In this document: piece after piece, positions 7,618 to 14,825 of the stretch | Position numbering within the stretch: position 1 is the stretch's first letter | Layout: each line of letters begins with the position of its first letter | Notes under the pieces: generated by a model | The model's database searches: none | What the model was told of the DNA's origin: nothing | Seen by the model: only the letters and a program-made list of their open reading frames with translations | Assembly (NCBI GenBank): GCA_934131175.1 | Contig: CAKOZD010000022.1 | Location: forward strand, 1-17,281 | Reading direction: 5' to 3' | Origin: an uncultured Bacilli bacterium | GTDB lineage: Bacteria > Bacillota_I > Bacilli_A > RF39 > UBA660 | DNA length: 17,281 nucleotides | Program-made: the position numbers and the translations under genes

Positions 7618-7641
7618 AGTATGTTTAAAACATACTTTTTT
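7618..7641 (+). terminator. Intrinsic terminator of the lysozyme-like gene
   Basis: An 8-bp perfect stem, AGTATGTT (7618-7625) with AACATACT (7629-7636), has a 3-nt loop and a U tract to 7641. Confidence 0.85.
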
Positions 7642-7643
7642 CT

Positions 7644-7672
7644 TTGCAAAAAAAATAAAATAGTGATATAAT
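7644..7672 (+). promoter_or_regulatory. Promoter of the metalloprotease gene
   Basis: TTGCAA (7644-7649), 17 bp, TATAAT (7667-7672). The -10 context AGTGATATAATTAGA is shared with the OLE RNA promoter at 8882-8910, which may mean similar control or a common preferred promoter form. Confidence 0.72.
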
Positions 7673-7695
7673 TAGAGACACTTTGGGGTGGTATC

Positions 7696-8862
7696 ATGAT
7701 AAGAAAAGAAACATTAAAAAAAGATCAAATATTAAACTTAAAAAGAATAAATAAAAAACAAAAAATAAATAACAAAAAAATAGATAAAGTAGTAAAAACA
7801 AAAAAAGCAGATAAAAAAGTAACAAGAAAAAATTCTAAGAAAAAAAATAGTCATATCAAAGGAGTAATAAAAAAAATAGTTCCAGGAACATTAGCCTTAT
7901 ATCTTGGAATAACACTTATGAGCTCATCAAATGCTACAAATATTATTTTAAATAAAGCACAAAAAAATATTGGAATAATAACAAGTAATATAGCAAGAGC
8001 AGATACAATGGATGAGGATGTTTCATTGTTAGATGCTATTGAACAAAATGAAAATTTAACAAGAGAAGATAAAGATTTAATAGATACATTAGAACAACTA
8101 ATAATAGAAGATGAATATCTAGATATAAATCAAGCAAAAAGAGCATTAAGAACAATAAAAATAAATTATAATGTAGAAAAGCCGATAGGTGTTGCTGATA
8201 GTACAAAAGCAAGATACAACGAAGGAACGAATATAATAGATGTATATGAGTCACGAGAAACAGCAAATAAAGATTTGTTACGTCATGAAATAGTTCATAG
8301 TATTTATGTAAATTTATTTACAAAATTTTTACCAGATTATTTTTCTGAAGGAATGACTGAACTACTTATAAACGAATATGTTAGCGAATTACATTATGAT
8401 GAAAAAACAACATATCCATTTGAGGTAACAATGGTAAAAGTATTATGTGAAATGGTTGGAAGCGACAATGTTAGAAAGACTTTTGCAAAAGGAAATATGA
8501 AAACTATTGAAAATAAAGTAGAAGATATAGCAGGAACACAAAAGACAAAAGACTTCTTTAAAACAATAGAAAATATATTTAAAAAATATGAATCTGGTAC
8601 TAAAATTAGTGATGACGAATATAATAAAATGATGAGTTTTCTAGATTCTTATTTTACATATACTTATCAAGAAGATAAAGATGAAGAAAAATATGAAATA
8701 TACCTTTATTACAGAGGAATATTGTCTTTAATAAATAAGGAAAACGCATACAATAGTTACTTAGATTATTTGAATGAAACATATACACCAAGACATCCAT
8801 ATTTCTCATCAGAACTAGGATATAATGGACAAAATAGTTATACATATCAATATACTAAGTAA
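7696..8862 (+). CDS. Membrane-anchored HExxH zinc metalloprotease-like protein
   Basis: The 388-residue protein has about 62 N-terminal residues that are extremely Lys-rich and presumably cytoplasmic. A hydrophobic signal anchor (IVPGTLALYLGITLMSS, about 66-82) follows, and the rest should be exported. The catalytic motif is HEIVH (197-201), zinc ligands His197 and His201 with general base Glu198. Glu218 in FSEGMTELL is the likely third ligand, as in gluzincin/peptidase-MA-like families (H-E-x-x-H then W/F-x-E-G). The C-terminal half is helical and charged, with a Tyr-rich tail. GGGGTGG (7685-7691) precedes ATG 7696 by 4 nt. No terminator follows, but the OLE promoter starts 19 nt after the stop. 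The substrate is unknown. The long basic N-terminus before the anchor is unusual and could bind nucleic acid or the membrane surface. Confidence 0.8.
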   Translation: MIRKETLKKDQILNLKRINKKQKINNKKIDKVVKTKKADKKVTRKNSKKKNSHIKGVIKKIVPGTLALYLGITLMSSSNATNIILNKAQKNIGIITSNIARADTMDEDVSLLDAIEQNENLTREDKDLIDTLEQLIIEDEYLDINQAKRALRTIKINYNVEKPIGVADSTKARYNEGTNIIDVYESRETANKDLLRHEIVHSIYVNLFTKFLPDYFSEGMTELLINEYVSELHYDEKTTYPFEVTMVKVLCEMVGSDNVRKTFAKGNMKTIENKVEDIAGTQKTKDFFKTIENIFKKYESGTKISDDEYNKMMSFLDSYFTYTYQEDKDEEKYEIYLYYRGILSLINKENAYNSYLDYLNETYTPRHPYFSSELGYNGQNSYTYQYTK

Positions 8863-8881
8863 TTTAGTAAAGCCACGAAAT

Positions 8882-8910
8882 TTGACAAAATACAAAATAA
8901 GTGATATAAT
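8882..8910 (+). promoter_or_regulatory. Consensus promoter of the OLE-type RNA
   Basis: Perfect TTGACA (8882-8887), a 17-bp spacer and perfect TATAAT (8905-8910). This is the strongest promoter in the window and predicts a start near 8917, just before the first RNA stem. Confidence 0.88.
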
Positions 8911-8916
8911 TAGAAA

Positions 8917-9542
8917 CGTAATTGATGGCACATTATTCTAGTCAATTACTTTATTAGGAAGACGAGCTTAAAAATTCGTTAAAGGGCATATCTGTGAAAC
9001 CTTTGGTGTCTGCTTCTTACGCCCAGTTTGGGGTGGATGCTGGAGATGAAGGATACTGGGCGACTCATAATGGCATATGAATCCCGACCCACTATCCGTG
9101 GAGACCTATTTTTGTGCTAAACCTATACGTGAATACTGATGGATTTAGTACGTAATAGGATTAAACCTGTGCGGTGGCGAAAGTTATCCACAGCGTAGCC
9201 TGTCTTGAGTGAAAATATTGGGATGAATGATCAAGTTTATATGAACAGGCCGCTCATATAAATGTGCGTTCTGAAATTATTTTTGCAAAAAAGGACTAAT
9301 AATAAAGTGTTGGAGAGGAAATCTCCTAGGGTGTACTTCAATATAGGATTGCAGTGGGCACTAAGTGGCAATCAAGTCGTATGAATCGGAGACGACATAT
9401 TAATTCTTGTAAAGGGGAACCGCTTATCTGGTAACGGATATGTAAGAATTAGGGAAATCCTACTTGACCTAAGGCCCAAAGTTTACTATTTTGATAGCCA
9501 AACAATTAAATTGAATATAAAGTAGTTTAACTACTTTTTTTT
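8917..9542 (+). ncRNA. ole: OLE (ornate, large, extremophilic) RNA
   Basis: About 600 nt without a long ORF, visibly richer in G and C than its surroundings and full of complementary segments. GTAATTGA (8918-8925) pairs with 8942-8949; GCCCAGT (9021-9027) with 9055-9061; CCTATACGT (9122-9130) with 9150-9159 (one bulge); GCCTGT (9198-9203) with 9245-9250, with CTTGA/TCAAG stacked inside; GGAGA (9312-9316) with TCTCC (9322-9326); GATTGC (9347-9352) with 9368-9373; GTCGT with ACGAC near 9376-9397. The size fits OLE RNA (about 600 nt), and the next gene encodes an OapA-type membrane protein, the established OLE partner. OLE forms a membrane-associated ribonucleoprotein linked to stress responses such as Mg2+, alcohol and cold in Bacillota. 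Identification rests on size, structure richness and the oapA neighbour; no covariance search was possible. ROOL or another large RNA is the main alternative. Confidence 0.82.
9519..9542 (+). terminator. Intrinsic terminator between OLE RNA and oapA
   Basis: AAAGTAGTT (9519-9527) and AACTACTTT (9529-9537) form a perfect inverted repeat followed by U residues to 9542. It ends 24 nt before the oapA start, so the RNA would mostly end here and oapA would depend on readthrough or on a weak promoter inside the RNA's 3' end (TTGATA 9491-9496, TATAAA 9516-9521, 19-bp spacing). Confidence 0.82.
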
Positions 9543-9566
9543 ATATATGAAGGAGAGTATAAGTAT

Positions 9567-10169
9567 ATGCTGAAAAAGCAACAAAAAGAAAAAAATGAAT
9601 TAGAAAATTTAATTGAGGTAACCAAGAAAAAAGAAAAAGTAAAAAAAGAACATGTCGATAAAAAATGGATTGCAACAGTAGTAATAGTTGCTTTCTTAAC
9701 ATCATTCACATTATCTTTTATATCTGAAATGACAATACCAAATTTATCATTATGGTTAGGAATATTAGTAACATTATTCTTTATATTCCTTGGAATATTC
9801 TTTGATATCATAGGTGTGTCAGTAACAACAGCCGACGAAGCTGTTTTCCACTCTATGAGTTCAAGAAAAGTAAAAGGAGCAAATGTTGCAGTTAAATTCA
9901 AAAAAAATGCTGATAAAGTTTCAAGCTTTTGTTGCGACGTTATAGGTGACGTATGTGGTATCATATCAGGTGCCGCAGGAACAACAATTGCTGCAATATT
10001 AGTAACTCAATTTAAATTCAATACATTATTCACATCAATTACAGTAGCTGCTATAATAGCATCAATTACAATAGGTGGAAAAGCAATAGGAAAAAGCTTT
10101 GCAATTAATAAAAGTAACATCGTTCTCTATGAATTTGCTAAATTTATATCAAATTTTTACAAAAAATAA
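9567..10169 (+). CDS. oapA: OapA-type OLE RNA-associated membrane protein
   Basis: The 200-residue integral membrane protein has a highly charged, Lys/Glu-rich N-terminus (1-33), suitable for RNA contact, and four hydrophobic segments at about 34-53, 60-85, 125-147 and 155-175. Family-like conserved stretches are FFDIIGVSVTTADEAVFHSM (79-98) between helices 2 and 3, ADKVSSFCCDVIGDVCGIISG (115-135) and GGKAIGK (170-176). Homologues are often labelled as Mg2+/Co2+ CorB-like transporters, but those next to OLE RNA are OapA. OapA binds OLE RNA and brings it to the membrane. The ribosome binding site is AAGGAGAG (9550-9557), with ATG at 9567. A terminator sits immediately upstream. The gene's end overlaps the promoter of the kinase-like gene. 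No OapB or OapC homologue is in the window. Confidence 0.87.
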   Translation: MLKKQQKEKNELENLIEVTKKKEKVKKEHVDKKWIATVVIVAFLTSFTLSFISEMTIPNLSLWLGILVTLFFIFLGIFFDIIGVSVTTADEAVFHSMSSRKVKGANVAVKFKKNADKVSSFCCDVIGDVCGIISGAAGTTIAAILVTQFKFNTLFTSITVAAIIASITIGGKAIGKSFAINKSNIVLYEFAKFISNFYKK

Positions 10170-10185
10170 AAATACATGGTATAAT
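10156..10185 (+). promoter_or_regulatory. Extended -10 promoter of the kinase-like gene, inside the oapA 3' end
   Basis: TTTACA (10156-10161), an 18-bp spacer and TATAAT (10180-10185), preceded by TG and one base (10177-10179). The -35 lies within the last codons of oapA, so the next gene can be expressed separately. Confidence 0.7.
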
Positions 10186-10205
10186 ATAGCCAATATGGAG
10201 GCTTT

Positions 10206-10874
10206 ATGGGTTACAGGTTAGAAAATAAAGATATAAATCTTAATGAAAAGAAATTTACAAGAATTGCTCAAGGAAAAACAGGAAATGTTTTTAAATGTAA
10301 TGGTTACGCAATAAAAGTATTTAATAATTATGCAGAAGATATAATTGATTTAGAAACAGCAAAATATTTAACAGGAATAAGAACAGATAGAATAATATTA
10401 CCAAATAAATTACTATTCTATAACAATGGTTTTAAAGGTTATTCTATGAAACTGGTAAAAAAAGATCCAAGACAAAAGAAAATTATTAATTGTCCAACAG
10501 ATGAATTAATAAGAAATGTAGAAATAATAGAAGATGACATTAGAACATTGAGTGATAAAAAAGTATTATTAAACGGAATTAATCCAGAAAACACAACATT
10601 CAATGGAAAACTATATTTAACAGATCCAAGCAAATATAGGGTATTAGATGTTGGAAGTACAGAAGAACTTGAAAAATTAAATAATTATCAGTTTTATATT
10701 TTACTAACTAATTTAATTATAAAAGATATGAATAAATCTCATATACCTGCATCAACTATCCAAAGAATGAAAGAACTGTTAAGTCTAAAAGATGATTCTA
10801 CATACTATAGTGATTATTTAGAGGAAATTTTAGAAGATAACAGTTCAATTAAAACACTAATTAAAAAAATATAA
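10206..10874 (+). CDS. Protein-kinase-fold protein lacking the catalytic Asp (probable pseudokinase)
   Basis: The 222-residue soluble protein has a kinase-like order of motifs. There is a Gly-rich loop (AQGKTGNVFK, 21-30), Lys37 in YAIKVF (VAIK equivalent), a possible alpha-C Glu50, and a hinge-like stretch GYSMKLVKKD (78-87). LNGINPENTTF (122-132) sits at the catalytic-loop position, and LTDPSKY (138-144) contains the DFG-equivalent Asp140. Aligned to HRDxKPEN, the catalytic Asp is Gly124 and Lys is Asn126, while Asn129 is kept. Nucleotide and metal binding may persist without normal phosphotransfer, or the family may use another chemistry. GGAG (10198-10201) is only 4 nt before ATG 10206. 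It follows oapA by 36 nt but has its own promoter. A role with the OLE complex is only a guess from position. Confidence 0.65.
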   Translation: MGYRLENKDINLNEKKFTRIAQGKTGNVFKCNGYAIKVFNNYAEDIIDLETAKYLTGIRTDRIILPNKLLFYNNGFKGYSMKLVKKDPRQKKIINCPTDELIRNVEIIEDDIRTLSDKKVLLNGINPENTTFNGKLYLTDPSKYRVLDVGSTEELEKLNNYQFYILLTNLIIKDMNKSHIPASTIQRMKELLSLKDDSTYYSDYLEEILEDNSSIKTLIKKI

Positions 10875-10880
10875 AAAGAT

Positions 10881-10907
10881 AGACAAGCGATATAAACTTG
10901 TCTTTTT
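10881..10907 (+). terminator. Intrinsic terminator of the kinase-like gene
   Basis: AGACAAG (10881-10887) pairs with CTTGTCT (10897-10903), with a 9-nt loop, and is followed by U residues to 10907. Confidence 0.8.
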
Positions 10908-10925
10908 CTTTGGATTATAGTAAAA

Positions 10926-10931
10926 TATAAT
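10926..10931 (+). promoter_or_regulatory. Probable -10 box of the ABC-F gene
   Basis: TATAAT at 10926-10931 lies 24 nt before the start codon, with GAGGTGG between. No convincing -35 is present; the expected place is in the terminator U tract. Confidence 0.4.
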
Positions 10932-10949
10932 AAGTTTTGAGGTGGTAAA

Positions 10950-12539
10950 ATGATACAAGTATCAAATGTAAGCTTAAAGTTTGGAAAAAGAACTTTATTT
11001 GAAGATGTAAATATTAAATTTACTAATGGAAATTGTTATGGATTAATAGGAGCAAATGGAAGCGGTAAATCTACTTTCTTAAAATTACTAAGTGGGGAAT
11101 TAGAAACAACTACTGGTGAAATAACAATTACAAAAGGAGAAAGACTTTCTTTCTTAAAACAAGACCATTATCAATATGATGATAAAAGAGTTATTGATGT
11201 TGTTATAATGGGAAACTCTAAGTTATATGAAATTATGGAAGAAAAAGACAAGATGTATAATCAAACAGAGTTTACTGAAGAAGATGGTATGAAACTTGCT
11301 AATTTAGAAGCTGAATTCATGGACTTAGACGGTTGGAATGCTGAACCAGATGCTGCACAATTATTAAATAATTTAGGTGTAAGTGAAGAATATCATTATA
11401 TGACAATGAAAGAACTTCCAGTAAAAGAAAGAGTTAAAATTTTACTTGCACAAGCTTTATTTGGAAATCCAGACATCTTACTATTAGATGAACCAACAAA
11501 CAGTTTAGATATTGAAGCAATCAAATGGTTAGAAGAATTTTTAATTAACTTTAATAACACAGTAATCATTGTCTCACATGATAGACATTTCTTAAACAAA
11601 GTATGTACACATATATGTGATATAGATTATTCAAAGATTAAATTATATATTGGTAACTATGATTTCTGGTATGAATCTAGTGAATTATTACAAAGACAAA
11701 TGAGAGAGTCTAATAAGAAAAAAGAAGAGAAGATAAAAGAATTACAATCATTTATTGCGAGATTTAGTGCAAATGCATCAAAGTCAAAACAAGCAACTTC
11801 TCGTAAAAAAATGTTAGATAAAATTCAATTAGATGAAATTGTTCCATCTAGTAGAAAATATCCATATATTGATTTTAAAATCGAAAAACCAGCTGGAAAA
11901 GAAATATTAAAAGTAGAAAACTTAACAAAAGAAGTAGATGGTAAAAAAATATTAGATAACGTTTCATTTACAGTATTAAAAGGAGATAAAATATGCTTTA
12001 TCGCTGAAGATGATATGGTAAAAACAACATTATTTAATATTTTAATGGGAAAAGAAAAGTATGATAAAGGTACAATTGAATGGGGAAAAACTATAAATCC
12101 GGGATATTTACCACAAGATAATAATGAATTTTTTAATACAGATAAAAATATCATGGAATGGATTGGTCAATTTTATGATATAAAAGATGAAACAATACTA
12201 AGAGGATTCTTAGGTAGAATGTTATTTTCAGGAGAAGATGTATTCAAGAAAGTAAATGTTTTATCAGGCGGAGAAAAAGCACGTTGTATGTTATCTAAAA
12301 TGATGTTAGAAGAACCAAACTTTTTAATATTAGATGAACCAACAAACCATTTAGACCTAGAAAGTATAACATCATTAAATAAAGGTATGGTAAACTTTAA
12401 AGGAGAACTATTCTTTACATCACGTGACTATGAATTAAATAGTACAGTTGCTAATAGAGTAATAGAAATTAAGTCAGACGGAACAATAATAGATAGAACT
12501 ATTCCATATGAAGAATATATAAGTAATAAAGAAAATTAA
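10950..12539 (+). CDS. ABC-F family ATPase (YkpA-like) with one degenerate ATP site
   Basis: The 529-residue soluble protein has two ABC domains joined by a charged linker (about 245-290, with ARFSANASKSKQATSRKK). It has no membrane segments, as in ABC-F ribosome-acting translation factors; the closest remembered match is B. subtilis YkpA. Domain 1 has Walker A GANGSGKST (34-42), Walker B LLLDEP (177-182) and His210 in VSHDRH, but its signature is LPVKER (156-161) instead of a Gly-Gly motif, and its D-loop is PTNSLD. Domain 2 has signature LSGGEKAR (438-445) and Walker B LILDEP (459-464, with PTNHLD), but Walker A is AEDDMVKTT (352-360) and the switch His is Arg492 in FTSRD. Since each site pairs Walker A of one domain with the signature of the other, one site is intact and the other loses three elements. 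The ribosome binding site is GAGGTGG. Function: probably translation regulation or ribosome rescue; no sign of a resistance role. Confidence 0.9.
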   Translation: MIQVSNVSLKFGKRTLFEDVNIKFTNGNCYGLIGANGSGKSTFLKLLSGELETTTGEITITKGERLSFLKQDHYQYDDKRVIDVVIMGNSKLYEIMEEKDKMYNQTEFTEEDGMKLANLEAEFMDLDGWNAEPDAAQLLNNLGVSEEYHYMTMKELPVKERVKILLAQALFGNPDILLLDEPTNSLDIEAIKWLEEFLINFNNTVIIVSHDRHFLNKVCTHICDIDYSKIKLYIGNYDFWYESSELLQRQMRESNKKKEEKIKELQSFIARFSANASKSKQATSRKKMLDKIQLDEIVPSSRKYPYIDFKIEKPAGKEILKVENLTKEVDGKKILDNVSFTVLKGDKICFIAEDDMVKTTLFNILMGKEKYDKGTIEWGKTINPGYLPQDNNEFFNTDKNIMEWIGQFYDIKDETILRGFLGRMLFSGEDVFKKVNVLSGGEKARCMLSKMMLEEPNFLILDEPTNHLDLESITSLNKGMVNFKGELFFTSRDYELNSTVANRVIEIKSDGTIIDRTIPYEEYISNKEN

Positions 12540-12568
12540 TTGACGTATTAAAAGATATTTAGTATAGT
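12540..12568 (+). promoter_or_regulatory. Promoter of the thioredoxin-like/PH-domain operon
   Basis: TTGACG (12540-12545), 17 bp, TATAGT (12563-12568). It begins immediately after the ABC-F stop. There is no terminator between, so readthrough from the ABC-F gene may add to expression. Confidence 0.65.
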
Positions 12569-12590
12569 TTAATTGAAAAGAGGTAATAAT

Positions 12591-13127
12591 ATGGAAAAGA
12601 AAAAAGTATTTATAATTATTGGTGTTATTTTAGCAGTAATTTTATTAATTGCTTGTTCAACAATTGGAGAAAAAAAAGGTACATCAAATGATTTAAATGA
12701 TACATCAAATGATGCATCAACAATAGTTGCAAATGCTCAAAAAGAAAGTGATGCAGTAAAAGATAGTGAAAAGAAAGAGTTTACTCAAATTGATGTAGAC
12801 AAATATCTAGAGTATTATAAAGGTGAAGAAAATACTTTAATATTAATAGCTAGACCTACATGTCATTATTGTCAAATAGCAGAACCAATTATTCAAAATA
12901 TAGCGTACAAGTATGATATAAATATTAATTACTTAAATACAGATGAATTTAAAGATGATGATGAAGAAAAATTAGTTAATTCAGATGATACATTTACAAA
13001 TGGATTTGGTACACCACTATTATTAGTAGTATCAAATAATAAAATAGTTGATTCAGTAGATGGATTAACTGATAATGCACATTATACAGAATTCTTTAAA
13101 AAATATGGATATATAAAAGAAGATTAA
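12591..13127 (+). CDS. Thioredoxin-fold lipoprotein with CHYC active site
   Basis: The protein has 178 residues from ATG 12591, chosen because AGAGG (12579-12583) is 7 nt upstream; TTG 12573 lies before the ribosome binding site. A basic start and hydrophobic segment (6-21) end in LLIAC, a lipobox with Cys22, so it is likely an exported lipoprotein or anchored protein. A Ser/Asn/Asp-rich linker (23-65) leads to a thioredoxin-like domain. That domain has redox motif CHYC (91-94) after LILIARPT, helix QIAEPIIQNIAYKY, and the cis-Pro loop GFGTPLLLVV. It probably exchanges disulfides in extracytoplasmic proteins; no DsbB/CcdA-type electron donor is nearby. The next gene follows after 12 nt in the same operon. 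Cys-rich exported neighbours such as the lysozyme-like protein are possible clients (inference). Confidence 0.85.
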   Translation: MEKKKVFIIIGVILAVILLIACSTIGEKKGTSNDLNDTSNDASTIVANAQKESDAVKDSEKKEFTQIDVDKYLEYYKGEENTLILIARPTCHYCQIAEPIIQNIAYKYDININYLNTDEFKDDDEEKLVNSDDTFTNGFGTPLLLVVSNNKIVDSVDGLTDNAHYTEFFKKYGYIKED

Positions 13128-13139
13128 AGGTGGGATAAT

Positions 13140-13592
13140 ATGGCAAAGAGCGTTTACAAACAAGTATTAGCGTTTAAAAATAGACACCCAGGTACAATCG
13201 CATGGAGACTTGAAAAACATTCAGCAATCATTGAAAAACATTTAAATCCAGGAGAAGAAGTAATATATGCTTTTGCAGCACAAAAAAATGATAATCCATT
13301 TAATATTATCACAACAGCAGTAATTGCTTTAACAAATAGAAGATTATTAATTGCTAGTAAAAGAGTAGTATTTGGATACTTCTTAAGTTCAATAACACCT
13401 GATATGTTTAATGATTTAAAAATATCAAGTGGAATTATTTGGGGAAATGTTTATATTGACACTATAAAAGAATTTGTCACATTATCAAATATTAGTAAAT
13501 CAGCATTAACTGAAATAGAAACACAAATTTCAAGTTATATGATGGAAGAAAAGAAAAAATATAGACTTAGAGAAGAAATAAAAGAGGACTAG
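13140..13592 (+). CDS. Bacterial PH-domain protein
   Basis: The 150-residue protein has no signal or membrane helix. The N-terminal helix region (1-35) is followed by a bacterial PH-like domain (about 36-135). It shows the strand pattern LNPGEEVIYAFAA, TAVIALTNRRLLIASK and YIDTIKEFVTLS, typical of bPH (YokE/DUF-type) domains. The end is a Lys/Glu helix (MEEKKKYRLREEIKED). Such domains are found in membrane-stress proteins but their ligands are mostly unknown. AAGGTGGG (13127-13134) overlaps the previous stop, showing coupling to the thioredoxin-like gene. The stop codon TAG overlaps the terminator stem. Confidence 0.78.
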   Translation: MAKSVYKQVLAFKNRHPGTIAWRLEKHSAIIEKHLNPGEEVIYAFAAQKNDNPFNIITTAVIALTNRRLLIASKRVVFGYFLSSITPDMFNDLKISSGIIWGNVYIDTIKEFVTLSNISKSALTEIETQISSYMMEEKKKYRLREEIKED

Positions 13593-13612
13593 AATAAAGT
13601 CTTCTTTTGTTT
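13580..13612 (+). terminator. Intrinsic terminator overlapping the PH-domain gene's stop
   Basis: An 11-bp stem (13580-13590 with 13598-13608, one G-U) has a 7-nt loop, with a U-rich tail to 13612. The tail runs into TATAAT at 13613-13618, which may be the -10 of the next gene, though no -35 is clear. Confidence 0.82.
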
Positions 13613-13634
13613 TATAATTTTATTAGGTGATAAT

Positions 13635-14825
13635 ATGAAGAAAAAAATAAAATTATTAATCTTACTAATATTAATCATCTTAATCATATTGTTAATAAGA
13701 AACATAATAAAAAAAGAACATGATATAAACTATGAAACATCAAAATATAAAATACGTGAAACATATAAATATAAGAATAAGGTACATACATATATTTTAG
13801 AAATAAAAAATAAAACTAATACTTATTCATTTATATTAAATAATAATATTCATAAAAAAAAGCAAATTATAAAAGAAGTTAAAACTTATAAAAAAGTCAA
13901 TATAACTTGTATTATTCCAATCTATAAAACTAAAAAAATAGGAAATAATCTATATTGTACAAAAGATAATATTCAAGTATCAAATTATTATTTAAAAGAT
14001 AATGATAATTATAAAAAAATACTAAAACAAGTAAAAAAATATAACATAAGTAATTTGAATAGTAGTGATACAAAAAAAGAGTATAAAAAACTTACAATTT
14101 TTAATAAAAATATTAGTAATAATGAAGTATATACAATATGGGATTATAGAGGAATATATATATTAAAAAATAATAGTTACAACTATCAAAAAATATTAAA
14201 TGAAGATTTATATGATAATATAATGTCAACTATTGTAGATAAATATTATGTACTTTTTGAAAATACGTCAGTAAATGGAATAGAAAAAGTATATTATTAT
14301 GATTTAGAAAAAGAAAAACTAAAAGAATTTAAGCTAAATGAAGTAATATCAAAAGACTCTTATATAAACGGTACATATAAAAATTATATATATTTAACAG
14401 ATAGAAAAGAAAAAAAACAATATAAATTAAATATAAAAACAAAAAAAATAGAACAAGTTAATAATAATGATGTAAACTATTTATACTATAAAAATGATAA
14501 CTTTCAAAAACTTAATAAAACAGAATTTTTTAAAGAAGATATATTATTTAAAAATTATAATGAAAATAAAAAATATGAAGATAGTAAATATTATTATTAC
14601 TATGAAAATAATAAGTTTTATAGACAAATAAAAAAAGAAAACAAAGTATTATTATTTGAATTAAAAGATGTAGATGAATGGATGGTAATAGGGGATAATA
14701 TAATATTAATAAGTGATGGAATAGTTTATAATTATAGTGATAATACAGGATTAAGAATGATATTAGAAAGTAATGAATTAAAATATAATTACAAAAATAT
14801 TTATAATTATTGGAAGAAAGATTAA
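13635..14825 (+). CDS. Membrane-anchored Asn/Lys/Tyr-rich exported protein, possible beta-propeller
   Basis: The 396-residue protein is not recognised as any family. The N-terminus MKKKIK plus an almost pure Leu/Ile segment (7-22) is a signal anchor. The rest is very rich in Asn, Lys, Tyr and Ile. It contains repeated short strand pairs such as KVYYYDLEKEKLKEFKL and YKLNIKTKKIEQVNN, with alternating aromatic and charged residues, which suggests WD/kelch-like propeller blades. ATG 13635 has AGGTGA at 13625-13630. It stands alone between two terminators. Codon use is extreme (mostly AT-only codons), more so than in the ABC-F gene, which may reflect weak selection or composition bias. Surface sensing or adhesion is conceivable but not supported by a motif. 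Confidence 0.72.
   Translation: MKKKIKLLILLILIILIILLIRNIIKKEHDINYETSKYKIRETYKYKNKVHTYILEIKNKTNTYSFILNNNIHKKKQIIKEVKTYKKVNITCIIPIYKTKKIGNNLYCTKDNIQVSNYYLKDNDNYKKILKQVKKYNISNLNSSDTKKEYKKLTIFNKNISNNEVYTIWDYRGIYILKNNSYNYQKILNEDLYDNIMSTIVDKYYVLFENTSVNGIEKVYYYDLEKEKLKEFKLNEVISKDSYINGTYKNYIYLTDRKEKKQYKLNIKTKKIEQVNNNDVNYLYYKNDNFQKLNKTEFFKEDILFKNYNENKKYEDSKYYYYYENNKFYRQIKKENKVLLFELKDVDEWMVIGDNIILISDGIVYNYSDNTGLRMILESNELKYNYKNIYNYWKKD

Noticed and set aside
8917..9542. RNase P RNA, tmRNA or ROOL as the identity of the large RNA
   Set aside because: GAGAGGAAATCTCC at 9314-9326 loosely recalls the RNase P GAGGAAAGTCC box but the rest does not fit, and tmRNA ends and tag frame are absent. ROOL has a similar size, but the oapA-type gene next door favours OLE.
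9567..10169. Mg2+/Co2+ CorB-type transporter
   Set aside because: Homologues often carry this label, but there are no CBS domains or other CorB/CNNM features, the size is only 200 residues, and the position next to the large RNA fits OapA.
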